From Oscillospiraceae bacterium (GTDB lineage: Bacteria; Bacillota; Clostridia; Oscillospirales; Ruminococcaceae): a stretch of 64,000 bases of DNA. The notes under the pieces are model-generated. The model was given only the letters and a program-made list of their open reading frames with translations, searched no databases and was not told the DNA's origin. Below are positions 52,956 through 61,696 of the stretch, one piece after another. The stretch is from NCBI GenBank assembly GCA_017466885.1, contig JAFTTH010000024.1, positions 39,434 through 103,433 of the forward strand, given 5' to 3'. Position numbers and translations under genes: made by a program. Positions within the stretch are counted from its first letter, which is position 1. Each line of letters begins with the position of its first letter.

Positions 52956-53044
52956 CTTCCATCACAAACACCCCGCGCAAAAAAATGCACAGGGAAAACG
53001 GCAGTATTGCCGGTCAGACATCCTTTAGGCGTCGAAAGGAAAAG

Positions 53045-53212
53045 CTGTCTGCAGATCGTGGCAGATATTCTGGCTCGGCTTCCTCCTACTGACCCGCCTT
53101 CCCGGAGCAAGCTCCAGTGGCATCTTTGGGTGTTCGTCCACCATACAGCAGCGGGACTGCTGCGGATTCTCACCGCATTCCCTTTTAAGCATACCCTTCG
53201 GTATGCACCGCG
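53045..53212 (-). promoter_or_regulatory. Cobalamin riboswitch
   Basis: On the minus strand the conserved blocks appear in order: AAAAGGGAA, GGTGAGAATCCGC, GCAGTCCCGCTGCTGTA, a GACGAA segment, GCCACTG, CCGGGAAGGC, and finally GAAGCCGAGCCAGAATATCT with GCC after it, which corresponds to the AAGCCRGGAGACCTGCC block in a diverged form. The order and spacing fit the cobalamin (B12) aptamer. It is followed by an untranslated stretch and the terminator at 52934, so control is at transcription of the transporter genes. Confidence 0.9.
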
Positions 53213-53233
53213 ATCCTGTTTGATTGTATCGTT

Positions 53234-53262
53234 ATTCTATCATAGGAAAATATTCTTGTCAA
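53234..53262 (-). promoter_or_regulatory. Promoter of the riboswitch-controlled ECF operon
   Basis: Minus strand: TTGACA, 17-base spacer, TAGAAT with extended TG. Confidence 0.87.
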
Positions 53263-53270
53263 GAAAGAAA

Positions 53271-53298
53271 GCGGGGAAACGAATACCGTGTTCCCCGC
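53271..53298 (-). terminator. Terminator of the homocysteine methyltransferase-family gene
   Basis: GCGGGGAA/TTCCCCGC with a 12-base loop, followed on the minus strand by TTTCTTTCTT. The tract adjoins the -35 of the next promoter. Confidence 0.8.
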
Positions 53299-53305
53299 AG
53301 GTTGG

Positions 53306-54526
53306 TCAGTAGATCAAAGCGCCGTAATCTGCGGCAATACGCTCCAGCTCTTCCCGGGGAATAGAACACTCCGAGTCAAGGGCGGCAAGACCGTTATAAT
53401 ACCGAAGAGCCTCCCGGAGTAGCTCGGTCCGATCAGAGGAAAAGAGGACCGGCAGACGGGCCATATGGCTATTGAGGGAGAATAAATGGCCATCCCCCTC
53501 CGATTCCAGCCGGATCCGAAGGAGACCGCACCCCGAATCCTCTGCATCGATCAGTTCTTCGGACATATCCGTCTGGCAGAGGATGGGCTCCGATACCTCA
53601 ATCTCATCATCTACAAAGAAGATTTCCCGTTCGTTGGCCAGAATGGCTTTTTCCTGAGGGATGGGAAGCCATTCGCCGGAGAAATCCTTTGCCCGCCGGG
53701 CGATGGCCGCAAGATGCGCCGGTGTTGTGCCGCAGCAGCCGCCAACGATCCGCACACCCGCCTCCATCAGCTTTCCAATGCACTCTGCCATTTTCTCGGG
53801 GGTTAGATCGTATCCGCTTCCCGAAGCATCCGGAACGCCGGCGTTTGGCTTGGCAATCACAGGAATTTTTGCATAAGGAAGGATGGTTTCCAGCACCGGA
53901 AGCAAGGCTTCAGGCCCGAAGGAGCAGTTTGCGCCAAAGGCGGAAACGCCCATTCCCTGCAGAATGATCAGCCCGGAAAGAAGGGAGCAGCCCATCAGAG
54001 TGCTTCCCCGCTCGTTGACTGTCATCGTCACAAAAACGGGAAGTCCGGCCTCCTTTGCCGCCAGGACACCTGCACGGCATTCGGCCAGGGTCATCTGTGT
54101 TTCCAAAATGATCAGATCGGCGCCGGCTTCCTTCAGGGCATTTACCTGTTGAGAATAAATATCCACCAGCTCGTCAAATTCGGTTTCTCCGAAGGGGAGG
54201 GGCATCAAACCGGTGGGGGAAAGATCTCCTGCCACAAGAATATCCTGCCCGACCGCTTCCCGGGAAAGTTGGAACAGCTGCCGGTTCAGTTGGGCGGTTT
54301 GATCGGCAAAGCCGTAATGAGAAAGCTTTGCCCGGTTTGCACCGAAGGTCGGCGCATAAACACAGTTGCTTCCAGCCTTGGCAAACTCCTTTTGCAGGGT
54401 CTGAATGGCCTCGGGATGCTGAATGATCCAATCCTCCACGCAAACACCCTGAGGCATTCCTGCGGCATAAAGATTGGTGCCGGTTGCACCGTCCAATACA
54501 AGGGGAAGGGGGAAGGAAAATTTCAT
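53306..54526 (-). CDS. Homocysteine S-methyltransferase-family protein with extra C-terminal part
   Basis: A 406-aa protein. Residues 1-290 form the homocysteine-binding barrel of MetH/BHMT type: LVLDGATGTNLY at the start, GANCSFGP (about 200) and GGCCGTTPAH (about 272-281) with the zinc cysteines. The last 110 residues (LRIRLESEGDGHLFSLNSHM, then LPVLFSSDRTELLREALRYY) resemble the first strands of the pterin-binding barrel that follows in MetH, but the rest of MetH is absent. It may be one part of a split, B12-linked methionine synthase. It lies directly upstream of the cobalamin riboswitch operon on the same strand. Confidence 0.8.
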   Translation of the reverse strand: MKFSFPLPLVLDGATGTNLYAAGMPQGVCVEDWIIQHPEAIQTLQKEFAKAGSNCVYAPTFGANRAKLSHYGFADQTAQLNRQLFQLSREAVGQDILVAGDLSPTGLMPLPFGETEFDELVDIYSQQVNALKEAGADLIILETQMTLAECRAGVLAAKEAGLPVFVTMTVNERGSTLMGCSLLSGLIILQGMGVSAFGANCSFGPEALLPVLETILPYAKIPVIAKPNAGVPDASGSGYDLTPEKMAECIGKLMEAGVRIVGGCCGTTPAHLAAIARRAKDFSGEWLPIPQEKAILANEREIFFVDDEIEVSEPILCQTDMSEELIDAEDSGCGLLRIRLESEGDGHLFSLNSHMARLPVLFSSDRTELLREALRYYNGLAALDSECSIPREELERIAADYGALIY

Positions 54527-54553
54527 TTCATCTACCTCATTTACCCAAAGGGG

Positions 54554-56254
54554 TCACATCTGTTCCGGACAATCGATTTTCAGCATCGTCAGAAGGTTTG
54601 CGATGACCGTCTTGGTGGCGACGCAAAGCTCTGCACGGGCCTTGGTCAGCTCAGGAGCCTCGCCCAGCACCCGGCAACGGTCGTAGAATTTATGGTAAAG
54701 GGTGGCAAGGGTAATTGCGTACTTGGTGATTCGGGAAGGATCGTAAAGCCGGGCGGAGTCTGCAATCTCAGAGGGGAAGGCGGCAATATGCCGGATCAGC
54801 TCGTGCTCTGCCGGATCGGTCAGCACAGCCGGAATGGCGGCGCCGTCCCCAAATGTAACTCCCTCCGCCGCAAGGCGCTGAATAATATGGCAGATCCGCG
54901 CGTGAGCGTACTGAACGTAATAAACCGGGTTCTGGGAGGATTCCTCCACCGCCAGTCCCAAATCAAAATCCATCTGAGTGTTAGGCTCCCGGAGGTTGAA
55001 GAAGAATCGGGCGGCATCCAGCGGAACCTCGTCCAGAAGATCGGCAAGGGTGATGGATTTTCCCGTCCGCTTGCTGACCTTCACAAGCTCGCCGTCCCGC
55101 ATCAGCTTGACCAGCTGCATCAGCACAATATCCAGCTTGGAGCCATCCAGCCCCACAGCGTCCATTGCGCCCTTCAGCCGGGCAACGTGGCCGTGGTGAT
55201 CGGCGCCCCAAACGTTAATGACCCGGTCAAAGCCGCGCACAGCAAATTTATTGTAATGATAGGCAATATCTGCCGCGAAATAGGTGGGATGCCCGTTGGC
55301 ACGAATCAGGACCTCGTCCTTTTCGCCACCGTAAGCGGTGGCTTTATAGAAGAGGGCGCCCTCCTTTTCGTAGGTCAGACCGGCGGCGGAAAGCTTGTCC
55401 ACCACAGCGCGGACCGCACCGCTTTCGTGCAGGGTGCTCTCGCTGAACCAAACGTCATACTCAATGCGATACCGCCCAAGGTCGGTCCGCAGTCCCTCAA
55501 TATTCCGGGGTAGAGCATAGGCCACGAGGGCTTTTTTACGCTCCTCCGGAGATGCATTTACATATTTATCCCCTTCAATGGCGGCAAACTCCTCCGCCCG
55601 GGTGATAATATCAGCGCCGTGGTAACCGTCCTCAGGGAAGGGAACGGCCTCCTCACCCAGATATTTCTGCAGATAACGTGCCTCCAGGGAGCAGCCGAAT
55701 TTTTCGATCTGATTGCCGGCATCGTTGATATAAAACTCCCGGGTCACCTCGTAACCAGCCCGATCCAGGACAGCGGCAAGGCAGTCACCCAGCGCTCCAC
55801 CGCGGGCATTTCCGATGTGCATTGGGCCGGTGGGGTTGGCGGAAACGAATTCCACCATTACCTTTTGACCGTTGCCATAGTCGCTTTTTCCATAATCAGC
55901 ACCGCAGGAAAGAACAGCATTTACAACTCCTGCATACCACTCCTCCGAAAGGAAAAAGTTGAGAAATCCCGGGCCTGCGATCTCCGCGTGGCGGAAAGAG
56001 GACCCCTCCAGGGAAAGATGGGCCAGAAGCGTCTCTGCAATCTTGCGGGGTGCTAGCCGGAAGGCTCGGGCAGAAACCATAGCGGCGTTGGTGGAAAGAT
56101 CGCCGTGCGCCCGGTCGGCGGGCACCTCAACGGTGAAATCGGGGAGCGCAACCTCGGGAAGCGCTCCTGTGGCAATGGCATCCGCCGCCGCCTTGCGGAC
56201 GATGGCAGAAAGCTCGTCAAAGCTCTGTTTGGTCGGATCAGGATAATGATTCAT
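54554..56254 (-). CDS. argS: Arginyl-tRNA synthetase
   Basis: A 566-aa class I synthetase charging tRNA-Arg. The N-terminal additional domain (about 1-110, PADRAHGDLSTNAAM) is followed by the HIGH-type motif as PTGPMHIGNARGG (about 128-140), a KMSK-type region as VSKRTGKSITLADLL, and an anticodon-binding helical domain to the end. The frame continues to 56380, but the family start is MNHYPDPTKQ at 56254, with GGAGTG upstream. It overlaps the end of the DUF1934 gene by 17 bases, the ywiB-argS order known in Bacillus. Confidence 0.95.
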   Translation of the reverse strand: MNHYPDPTKQSFDELSAIVRKAAADAIATGALPEVALPDFTVEVPADRAHGDLSTNAAMVSARAFRLAPRKIAETLLAHLSLEGSSFRHAEIAGPGFLNFFLSEEWYAGVVNAVLSCGADYGKSDYGNGQKVMVEFVSANPTGPMHIGNARGGALGDCLAAVLDRAGYEVTREFYINDAGNQIEKFGCSLEARYLQKYLGEEAVPFPEDGYHGADIITRAEEFAAIEGDKYVNASPEERKKALVAYALPRNIEGLRTDLGRYRIEYDVWFSESTLHESGAVRAVVDKLSAAGLTYEKEGALFYKATAYGGEKDEVLIRANGHPTYFAADIAYHYNKFAVRGFDRVINVWGADHHGHVARLKGAMDAVGLDGSKLDIVLMQLVKLMRDGELVKVSKRTGKSITLADLLDEVPLDAARFFFNLREPNTQMDFDLGLAVEESSQNPVYYVQYAHARICHIIQRLAAEGVTFGDGAAIPAVLTDPAEHELIRHIAAFPSEIADSARLYDPSRITKYAITLATLYHKFYDRCRVLGEAPELTKARAELCVATKTVIANLLTMLKIDCPEQM

Positions 56255-56690
56255 GGGTCGTTTCGCACTCCTTAACGTTGATGTGTAACTCATTGATGCT
56301 GGCAAGGGAAGCGTTGATGTCCAGCGTGTATTTGAGATGAAGCTCTCCTCCGGAGGGGGAGAGGGTGGAGAGAATCTCATTGGTATCCACGCCGATCATC
56401 ATATCACCGTAAACGGTGGCATAATGGCAAAGATGGCGTTTTCCTTTTTCCAGGATCAGTTGGGTATTGGCTTCGCCCTTCCGCTCCATAATGACCTGCC
56501 GCTGGCCCTCCACCGTTAAAGTGGTGGTGTGTCCGGCGAAGCCGCTTGCCTCCGATTCCTGATAGGTCAGGAGGATCTGCTTGTCCCGGGTGGTGAGGGT
56601 GCCCACCGTCATCAGCTCGACCTCGTCCCGCTCGGAGTCGGGAGAGAGCGCCTGAATGCCCTTAATGGTAATAAAAACGTCTCGCTTCAA
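56238..56690 (-). CDS. ywiB: DUF1934/YwiB-family beta-barrel protein
   Basis: A 150-aa protein fitting DUF1934: it starts with VFITIKGIQ, contains LLTYQESEASGFAGHTTTLT and LHLKYTLDINASLASINELH near the end. The fold is a calycin-like barrel, role unknown. It starts at 56690, just behind murI, and overlaps argS. In several Firmicutes it always travels with argS. Confidence 0.85.
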   Translation of the reverse strand: MKRDVFITIKGIQALSPDSERDEVELMTVGTLTTRDKQILLTYQESEASGFAGHTTTLTVEGQRQVIMERKGEANTQLILEKGKRHLCHYATVYGDMMIGVDTNEILSTLSPSGGELHLKYTLDINASLASINELHINVKECETTHESLS

Positions 56691-56691
56691 T

Positions 56692-57525
56692 TTAACGGGT
56701 TCCTTTCAGTGCCGCAGGATTCTCCGGGTCGATCTTTACAACGTCCGACCGTACCTCCCGCCGCAAAAATTGCGCCGCAACGGTGGAAAAGCCTTCCGGA
56801 TTATCACTTACGTAATATTTTTCGCTTCCTTCGCCCTCCTCCCGGAGCATATTGCTTCGGGTCAGAAGGTTGGCCGCGTATTTGGCGGTTTCATAGCCGG
56901 GATCGATGAGGGTTACATCGCTTCCCACGTGAGCAGCAATAATATCCCGGATCAGAGGATAGTGGGTACAGCCGAGAATGAGAGTATCAATATCCTCGTT
57001 TGCAAAGGTGGAAAGATATTGCTCCGCCACCAGATGAGTGATCTGATTATCCGGCTGAATATAACCGTTTTCCACCAGTGGAACGAAAAGAGGGCAATCT
57101 CTTCCGATCACCTTTGCCTCAGGACGGATGCTTCGGATGGCCTTGCCGTAAGCACCGCTCCTCACCGTTGCGGGAGTGCCGATCACGCCGATCCGTCCGG
57201 TGGCGGAAAGTGCGGCGGCAGCCTGGGCAGCAGGGAGAAGCACACCGGTGCAGGGGCGGTCCATCCCCTTGGAGAGGGAATCTCCCATCACCGCACTGAC
57301 AGTTCCGCAGGCAGCGATGATCATTTTAACGTCCATCGAGGCCAGCAGGTCAATATCCTGACGGGCATACTTAAGGATGGTTTCCCGGCTTCGGGTTCCG
57401 TAAGGCACCCGGCCGGTATCTCCGAAATAGATGATATTTTCCTTGGGAAGCAGAAGGGAAAGCTCTTTGACAACAGTCAGTCCGCCCAGACCTGAATCGA
57501 AAACACCGATGCTTCTGTTATCCAT
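56692..57525 (-). CDS. murI: Glutamate racemase
   Basis: A 277-aa cofactor-independent racemase making D-glutamate for peptidoglycan. Asp10 lies in VFDSGLGG, the first catalytic Cys73 in AACGTVSA and the second Cys in LGCTHYPL (about 184). The residue after Cys73 is Gly where Escherichia MurI has Asn, a variant also known in Clostridia. YFGDTGRVPYG near 33-43 is typical. AAAGGA precedes the ATG. It lies behind ddl in a cell-wall precursor run. Confidence 0.94.
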   Translation of the reverse strand: MDNRSIGVFDSGLGGLTVVKELSLLLPKENIIYFGDTGRVPYGTRSRETILKYARQDIDLLASMDVKMIIAACGTVSAVMGDSLSKGMDRPCTGVLLPAAQAAAALSATGRIGVIGTPATVRSGAYGKAIRSIRPEAKVIGRDCPLFVPLVENGYIQPDNQITHLVAEQYLSTFANEDIDTLILGCTHYPLIRDIIAAHVGSDVTLIDPGYETAKYAANLLTRSNMLREEGEGSEKYYVSDNPEGFSTVAAQFLRREVRSDVVKIDPENPAALKGTR

Positions 57526-57547
57526 GGGAATCGTCCTTTCTTTCCGG

Positions 57548-58603
57548 TCAGTTTTTATTTCCGGAGCCCCGGAGGGAGGTGGCGATCAGCTTCTCCAAAA
57601 GCTGGGGATAGGGAATGCCGGAAGCCTCAAAAAGCTTGGGATACATACTAATGGAGGTAAACCCGGGAAGGGTGTTGATCTCATTGAGGATGATCGAACC
57701 GTCCGCCCGGGCAAAAAAGTCCACCCGGGAAAGTCCCCGGCACTCCAGCCGACGGAAGGCGGCCAAAGCAGTCCTGCGAATCAGCTCTGCCTGATCCTGA
57801 GGGATCCGCGCCGGGATATAGAGAAGGGATTCCGCATTTTGGTATTTGGCATTGTAATCGTAAAAGCTATTGGCGGGTACGATCTCACCTACTACCGATG
57901 CGGTCAGTTCCTCACCGTCCAGCACGGCGCACTCCACCTCTGCTCCGATGATTGCCTCCTCCAAAAGGAGCTTATCATCCTCGGCAAAAGCTGCCTCCAG
58001 AGCGACGGCAAGCTTACCCTCCTCCGAAACCTTGGAGACTCCCACCGATGAGCCGGCATTCGCAGGCTTAACAAACAGGGGAAATCCAATCTTGCGAGCC
58101 TTTTCCAGCGCCTGGGAGAAGGGCTCTGACTTCCGGACCGCGGCGTACCGCGCCATGGGAATCCCGGCGGAAGCCAGCATAATATGGGTCATCTCTTTAT
58201 CCATGCAGATGGCAGAGGAGAGGATCCCGCACCCCACGTAAGGGATTCCGGAAAGCTGGAAAAGTCCCTGGATTGATCCGTCCTCTCCGTTTTTACCGTG
58301 AAGAACGGGGAAAAGCAGGTCAATGGGAAGGATCTCGCCGTCCGAAAAAAGGAGTCCGTGATCGGAGGGGTTATGGCTGATATGGGCGGAGCGGTTATTC
58401 CGGTCCAAAAGCCACTGTCCCGACTCCATCTGCTCAGGAGTCCCTGAAAACAGGAAGGAGTCTCCGTTCCGGGCAATGCCCAGCCGGACAACATCAAAAC
58501 GCTCCGGGTCAATGTTGCGGCAGATGGAAGCGGCAGAAACGCAGGAAACCTCGTGCTCGGAAGATGCACCGCCGAAAATTACACAGATAGTTGGTTTTTT
58601 CAT
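57548..58603 (-). CDS. ddl: D-alanine--D-alanine ligase
   Basis: A 351-aa ATP-grasp ligase. Visible: VIFGGASSEHEVSCVSA (residues 8-24), LLFPVLHGKNGEDGSIQGLF (about 107-126), KPANAGSSVGVSKV (about 180), and the metal motif ILNEINTLPGFTSISMYP near the C-terminus. It joins two D-alanines for lipid II. The ATG at 58603 has a poor ribosome site. It leads an operon with murI, ywiB-like and argS from the promoter at 58709-58737. Confidence 0.95.
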   Translation of the reverse strand: MKKPTICVIFGGASSEHEVSCVSAASICRNIDPERFDVVRLGIARNGDSFLFSGTPEQMESGQWLLDRNNRSAHISHNPSDHGLLFSDGEILPIDLLFPVLHGKNGEDGSIQGLFQLSGIPYVGCGILSSAICMDKEMTHIMLASAGIPMARYAAVRKSEPFSQALEKARKIGFPLFVKPANAGSSVGVSKVSEEGKLAVALEAAFAEDDKLLLEEAIIGAEVECAVLDGEELTASVVGEIVPANSFYDYNAKYQNAESLLYIPARIPQDQAELIRRTALAAFRRLECRGLSRVDFFARADGSIILNEINTLPGFTSISMYPKLFEASGIPYPQLLEKLIATSLRGSGNKN

Positions 58604-58708
58604 AACGTGTCAAGCTCTGCCGGGGGCAGATCCTTTCCAATGAAGATAGATCGATTCCGGGTGACCCCGAAAACCATCAAAAGAATACATAAAAACGCAC
58701 ACTACATT

Positions 58709-58737
58709 ATTATAGCATACCCGGGCCGTCAACGCAA
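58709..58737 (-). promoter_or_regulatory. Promoter of ddl-murI-ywiB-argS
   Basis: Minus strand: TTGCGT, 17-base spacer, TATAAT preceded by TG. The leader of about 100 bases has a CTGCC/GGCAG hairpin near 58612-58630. Confidence 0.75.
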
Positions 58738-58764
58738 ATGTTTCTTGATAAAAATATTCCTGTT

Positions 58765-59010
58765 CTACTCGTCCAAAGGCAGGTCAACGAGGATGCTATC
58801 CTTGCCGAATACCCGGATCTGCTCCCAGGGGATGGAAATATCCTCCTCCCGCCCCAAAATTCCCATCATTTTGTGTTTTCCCGGCAGGATCAAAGCGGTG
58901 ATAATAGCGGTTTTTGTGTCCACCATCAGATCGCTGACTGTACCCACCCGTTTTCCGTCGTTGATGTTAATCACCGTCCGATTGTAAAGCTCACCGGCAC
59001 TGCAAAGCAT
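58765..59010 (-). CDS. YlmC/YmxH-family PRC-barrel sporulation-type protein
   Basis: An 81-aa PRC-barrel protein: LYNRTVININDGKRVGTVSDL at the start, then KTAIITALILPG and EDISIPWEQIRVFGKDSILV. YlmC/YmxH proteins are small, found in spore formers, with unclear function. ATG 59010 has GGAGG seven bases before it; the frame to 59049 adds 13 residues without a ribosome site. It is divergent from the FAD oxidoreductase gene. Confidence 0.9.
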   Translation of the reverse strand: MLCSAGELYNRTVININDGKRVGTVSDLMVDTKTAIITALILPGKHKMMGILGREEDISIPWEQIRVFGKDSILVDLPLDE

Positions 59011-59089
59011 ATCAGTCCCTCCTGTTATCATAGATATATGGCATATCAATCTTATTCAGGAATAATCTGTTTTAGAAGGGGAGAAAAGA

Positions 59090-60286
59090 ATGAGGATCAT
59101 TGTGGTTGGGGGAGGCTTCGGGGGATGCGCGGCGGCTTTGGCAGCGGCGAAGGAGGGGGCAGAGGTGATTCTGCTGGAGCGAACCGATCTTCTTTTGGGA
59201 ACAGGGCTTGCCGGCGGAATCATTCGGAATCATTACCGGAAGGATGGACTGGAGCTCTGCGCCCAAATGGGAGCGGGGGAGCTTTTGGAGTGTTGCGACC
59301 GGACTGCAGTGATCCGGGATAAGAGCTTTCCCGGTCACCCCAATGCCACCTTTTTCCATCCTGCCTCCTGCGAAAAGGAGGTGCGGTCGCTTCTGGAGCG
59401 GGCGGGAGTCCGGATTCTGTGGCAGACCCGCGCAGACGGTGCAAAAAAAGAGCAGACGCCGGGCGGGATTCGGCTGACCGCTATCCTTACCAAAGAGGAG
59501 ACCTTTTCAGCGGACGGCTGGATCGATGCCACCGGGACGGCAGGCCCTCCCACCCTTTGCTCCAAATATGGCAACGGATGCGTCTGCTGTGTGCTCCGCT
59601 GTCCGGCCTTTGGGGGAAGAGTCAGCCTGTGCAGTCTTGCGGGAATCAAGGAGCGTCCCTGCCTGCGGGATGACGGAACGGCGGGAGCTTTCAGCGGTTC
59701 TCTGAAAATTGCCGCATCCAGCATCTCTCCCGAACTTCGAGAGCGGTTGGAGGAGGAAGGCGTCCTCTGGATGCCCCGGCAGAAAGAGGGACAGGTGAGG
59801 GAGAAGGTCTGCGCCCAGTATGCCCTTCCCGAATATGCCCGGGGTTTGGTCCTTTTATGGAATGGGGACGGTAAGCTGATGACCTCCCATCTGCCCCTGG
59901 AGGAGCTTCGCAGCTATCCGGGGCTGGAGGAATGCATCTATGCCGACCCCGGAGCCGGCGGAAAGGGAAACTCGGTACGTCTGTTGGCAATTCCCCCTCT
60001 GGAGGATGACCTGCGGGTCTGCGGAACGGAAAACCTCTGGTGCGCCGGAGAAAAGGTGGGGGGATTGATTGGACACACCGAAGCAGTCCTGACCGGGACT
60101 CTGGCAGGGCGAAACGCCGTTAAAACGTTGCGGGGAGAAAATTCCGCTGATCCCGATCCGGAGCATATCGCCCTCCGGGCGGTACGGTATGCCGCCCGCA
60201 GAAGCCGTTCCTCCCGTCCAATGATGGGAAGCTACACCCTTGCAACCCCAAATCTGCCCCGGCTTTTGGAATCGGCCGAAGGGTAA
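59090..60286 (+). CDS. FAD-dependent oxidoreductase
   Basis: A 398-aa flavoprotein with an N-terminal Rossmann motif VVGGGFGGCAAALAAAKEGA (about 5-24) followed by ILLERTDLLLG, and the late flavin-binding parts WIDATGTAGPP (about 144-154) and LWCAGEKVGGLIGHTEAVL (about 317-335). It matches the FAD_oxidored group. Several Cys residues (NGCVCCVLRCP, about 162-172) might bind metal or a cluster, but no standard spacing is evident. AAGGGGAG precedes the ATG. Substrate unknown; no operon partner. Confidence 0.82.
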   Translation: MRIIVVGGGFGGCAAALAAAKEGAEVILLERTDLLLGTGLAGGIIRNHYRKDGLELCAQMGAGELLECCDRTAVIRDKSFPGHPNATFFHPASCEKEVRSLLERAGVRILWQTRADGAKKEQTPGGIRLTAILTKEETFSADGWIDATGTAGPPTLCSKYGNGCVCCVLRCPAFGGRVSLCSLAGIKERPCLRDDGTAGAFSGSLKIAASSISPELRERLEEEGVLWMPRQKEGQVREKVCAQYALPEYARGLVLLWNGDGKLMTSHLPLEELRSYPGLEECIYADPGAGGKGNSVRLLAIPPLEDDLRVCGTENLWCAGEKVGGLIGHTEAVLTGTLAGRNAVKTLRGENSADPDPEHIALRAVRYAARRSRSSRPMMGSYTLATPNLPRLLESAEG

Positions 60287-60322
60287 TTCGACCGCGATAT
60301 TTCGCCTCATATCTGCAAAAAA

Positions 60323-60357
60323 AGAGAGCAAATCGGTAACGCACCGAAATGCTCTCT
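60323..60357. terminator. Bidirectional terminator between convergent genes
   Basis: AGAGAGCA/TGCTCTCT with an inner CGGT/ACCG stem; T-tracts of five (plus) and seven (minus). Confidence 0.9.
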
Positions 60358-60399
60358 TTTTCCATAACATTTTGTTTCCGGATTAGAAAGGGAATTTCT

Positions 60400-61452
60400 T
60401 TAGAAAATCTCTGCTTCCTTCCGGAAAGCATCCAGCTCATCCTCGCCGGATACAAACTTGACGGTAATGGAGTTGGTGGCAATCTCGCCGGGATTCAGAT
60501 ACTTCAGCACGCCGGTTTCTCTGGCATCCACCTGACCCTCGACCCAGGCATTTGCCGGCTCAAGACCCAGAACGTAATCCCCTTCGCCCATCATCTTCCA
60601 CTGGATCATCCGATCCACTGAGGAACCTTCTTCAAAGCAGATGAATGCACCCACAGCCTTCTTGTCGTTATAAACACCGGCACCGCTCATTCCGGCGGAG
60701 TTTTTCTTCAGCATATGGTAGTAGCACATTTCTTCAATATTGGCCACAGGAACCTCCAGCTGATTCCGGCGGTCGTAACCGGACTGGGCAAAGTCACTCC
60801 GTGCCTTGGTGCTCTCACTGGGGATAAAGACACGGGCATCCTCGTCAATCAGGGGGTAGCCCAGGTTGAAATGATACAGATGCATATACGGCAGGGTGCG
60901 GCAGCTGAGGTTTTCAATGGTATCGTTCAGGGAGATGGTGTTATCCCGGAAGGAGATCTTGATCTGGCGGGTCACCAGGAAGTTCTCTCCGTTCAGAACG
61001 CCAAGGCGGAGTTTTCCTTCCAGCAGAGCATAGGGAGTGCCATCCTCATTTTTGCAGATTTTGGCAGAGAACTGTTCGGCGGGAATGTTCGCGATCCGGC
61101 CGTGGATGCCGCACATTGTTCCATTGATCTCGCAGCCGGAGCCGATATTGCTCAGTCCGCAGGTGGTCAGGAAGCCGGCACCGAAGGAACGGAGCCACTC
61201 CGCGCCACGCTCATCATAATACTGGGGAGCAACATAACCGGTGGGGGAGCAGTAGTTCATATTGATTCCCTTAAAGGTTACCCGGCCGATATCCATTGCC
61301 CGGTCGGCAAGTACCGTCACGCACAGTCCGGCGCCGTTATCAATATCCACCGCGCGAAGGCCGTCTGCCCGGCCGCCTACCATACGGTACTCCTTCACAT
61401 CAAAAAGCTGGGAAAGATGACCGCAGTATTTTTTCTCGTTCTGAAAGCTCAT
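60400..61452 (-). CDS. DUF4432 aldose-epimerase-like protein
   Basis: A 350-aa protein of the galactose-mutarotase-like fold. DUF4432 signatures are seen: GRADGLRAVDIDNGAGL, VLADRAMDIGRV (about 45-56), GLSNIGSGCEINGTMCGIHGRI split at about 100-125, and LYHFNLGYPL with the catalytic-type His. The family has members acting on sugar anomers, but substrate is not known. AAAGGAG precedes the ATG. It has its own promoter at 61523-61551. Confidence 0.85.
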   Translation of the reverse strand: MSFQNEKKYCGHLSQLFDVKEYRMVGGRADGLRAVDIDNGAGLCVTVLADRAMDIGRVTFKGINMNYCSPTGYVAPQYYDERGAEWLRSFGAGFLTTCGLSNIGSGCEINGTMCGIHGRIANIPAEQFSAKICKNEDGTPYALLEGKLRLGVLNGENFLVTRQIKISFRDNTISLNDTIENLSCRTLPYMHLYHFNLGYPLIDEDARVFIPSESTKARSDFAQSGYDRRNQLEVPVANIEEMCYYHMLKKNSAGMSGAGVYNDKKAVGAFICFEEGSSVDRMIQWKMMGEGDYVLGLEPANAWVEGQVDARETGVLKYLNPGEIATNSITVKFVSGEDELDAFRKEAEIF

Positions 61453-61522
61453 TGTCCATTCTCCTTTGTGTTATTGTCAGCAGTTGCCCGCTTTGTGCCG
61501 TTGTTAAATGATCGCTTGCTTC

Positions 61523-61551
61523 ATTATAGCATACCTTTTCAGCCATTACAA
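61523..61551 (-). promoter_or_regulatory. Promoter of the DUF4432 gene
   Basis: Minus strand: TTGTAA, 17-base spacer, TATAAT preceded by TG. Confidence 0.8.
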
Positions 61552-61576
61552 GTCATTTTCTCCGGTGAAATTATCC

Positions 61577-61605
61577 TTGCATAATTGTAATTTTTTCGAT
61601 ATAAT
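61577..61605 (+). promoter_or_regulatory. Promoter of the sigma/anti-sigma pair
   Basis: TTGCAT, 17-base spacer, TATAAT; leader of about 85 bases to the ATG at 61697. It looks like a housekeeping promoter rather than an autoregulated one. Confidence 0.8.
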
Positions 61606-61696
61606 CCTATTAAAACCACATTTAAAAAAATTTTTTTTTCGTCGATGCAATAAAATGGCTTTGCCCAGCATTGATAGTATGACAGGAGAAATCCAA

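Noticed and set aside
52906..52980. N-terminal extension of the ECF T component
   Set aside because: It would translate through the riboswitch terminator; GTG 52905 has a strong AAAGGAGGG site directly behind it.
54149..55513. A 454-codon plus-strand frame
   Set aside because: It spans the junction opposite the homocysteine methyltransferase and argS genes and has no protein-like motif.
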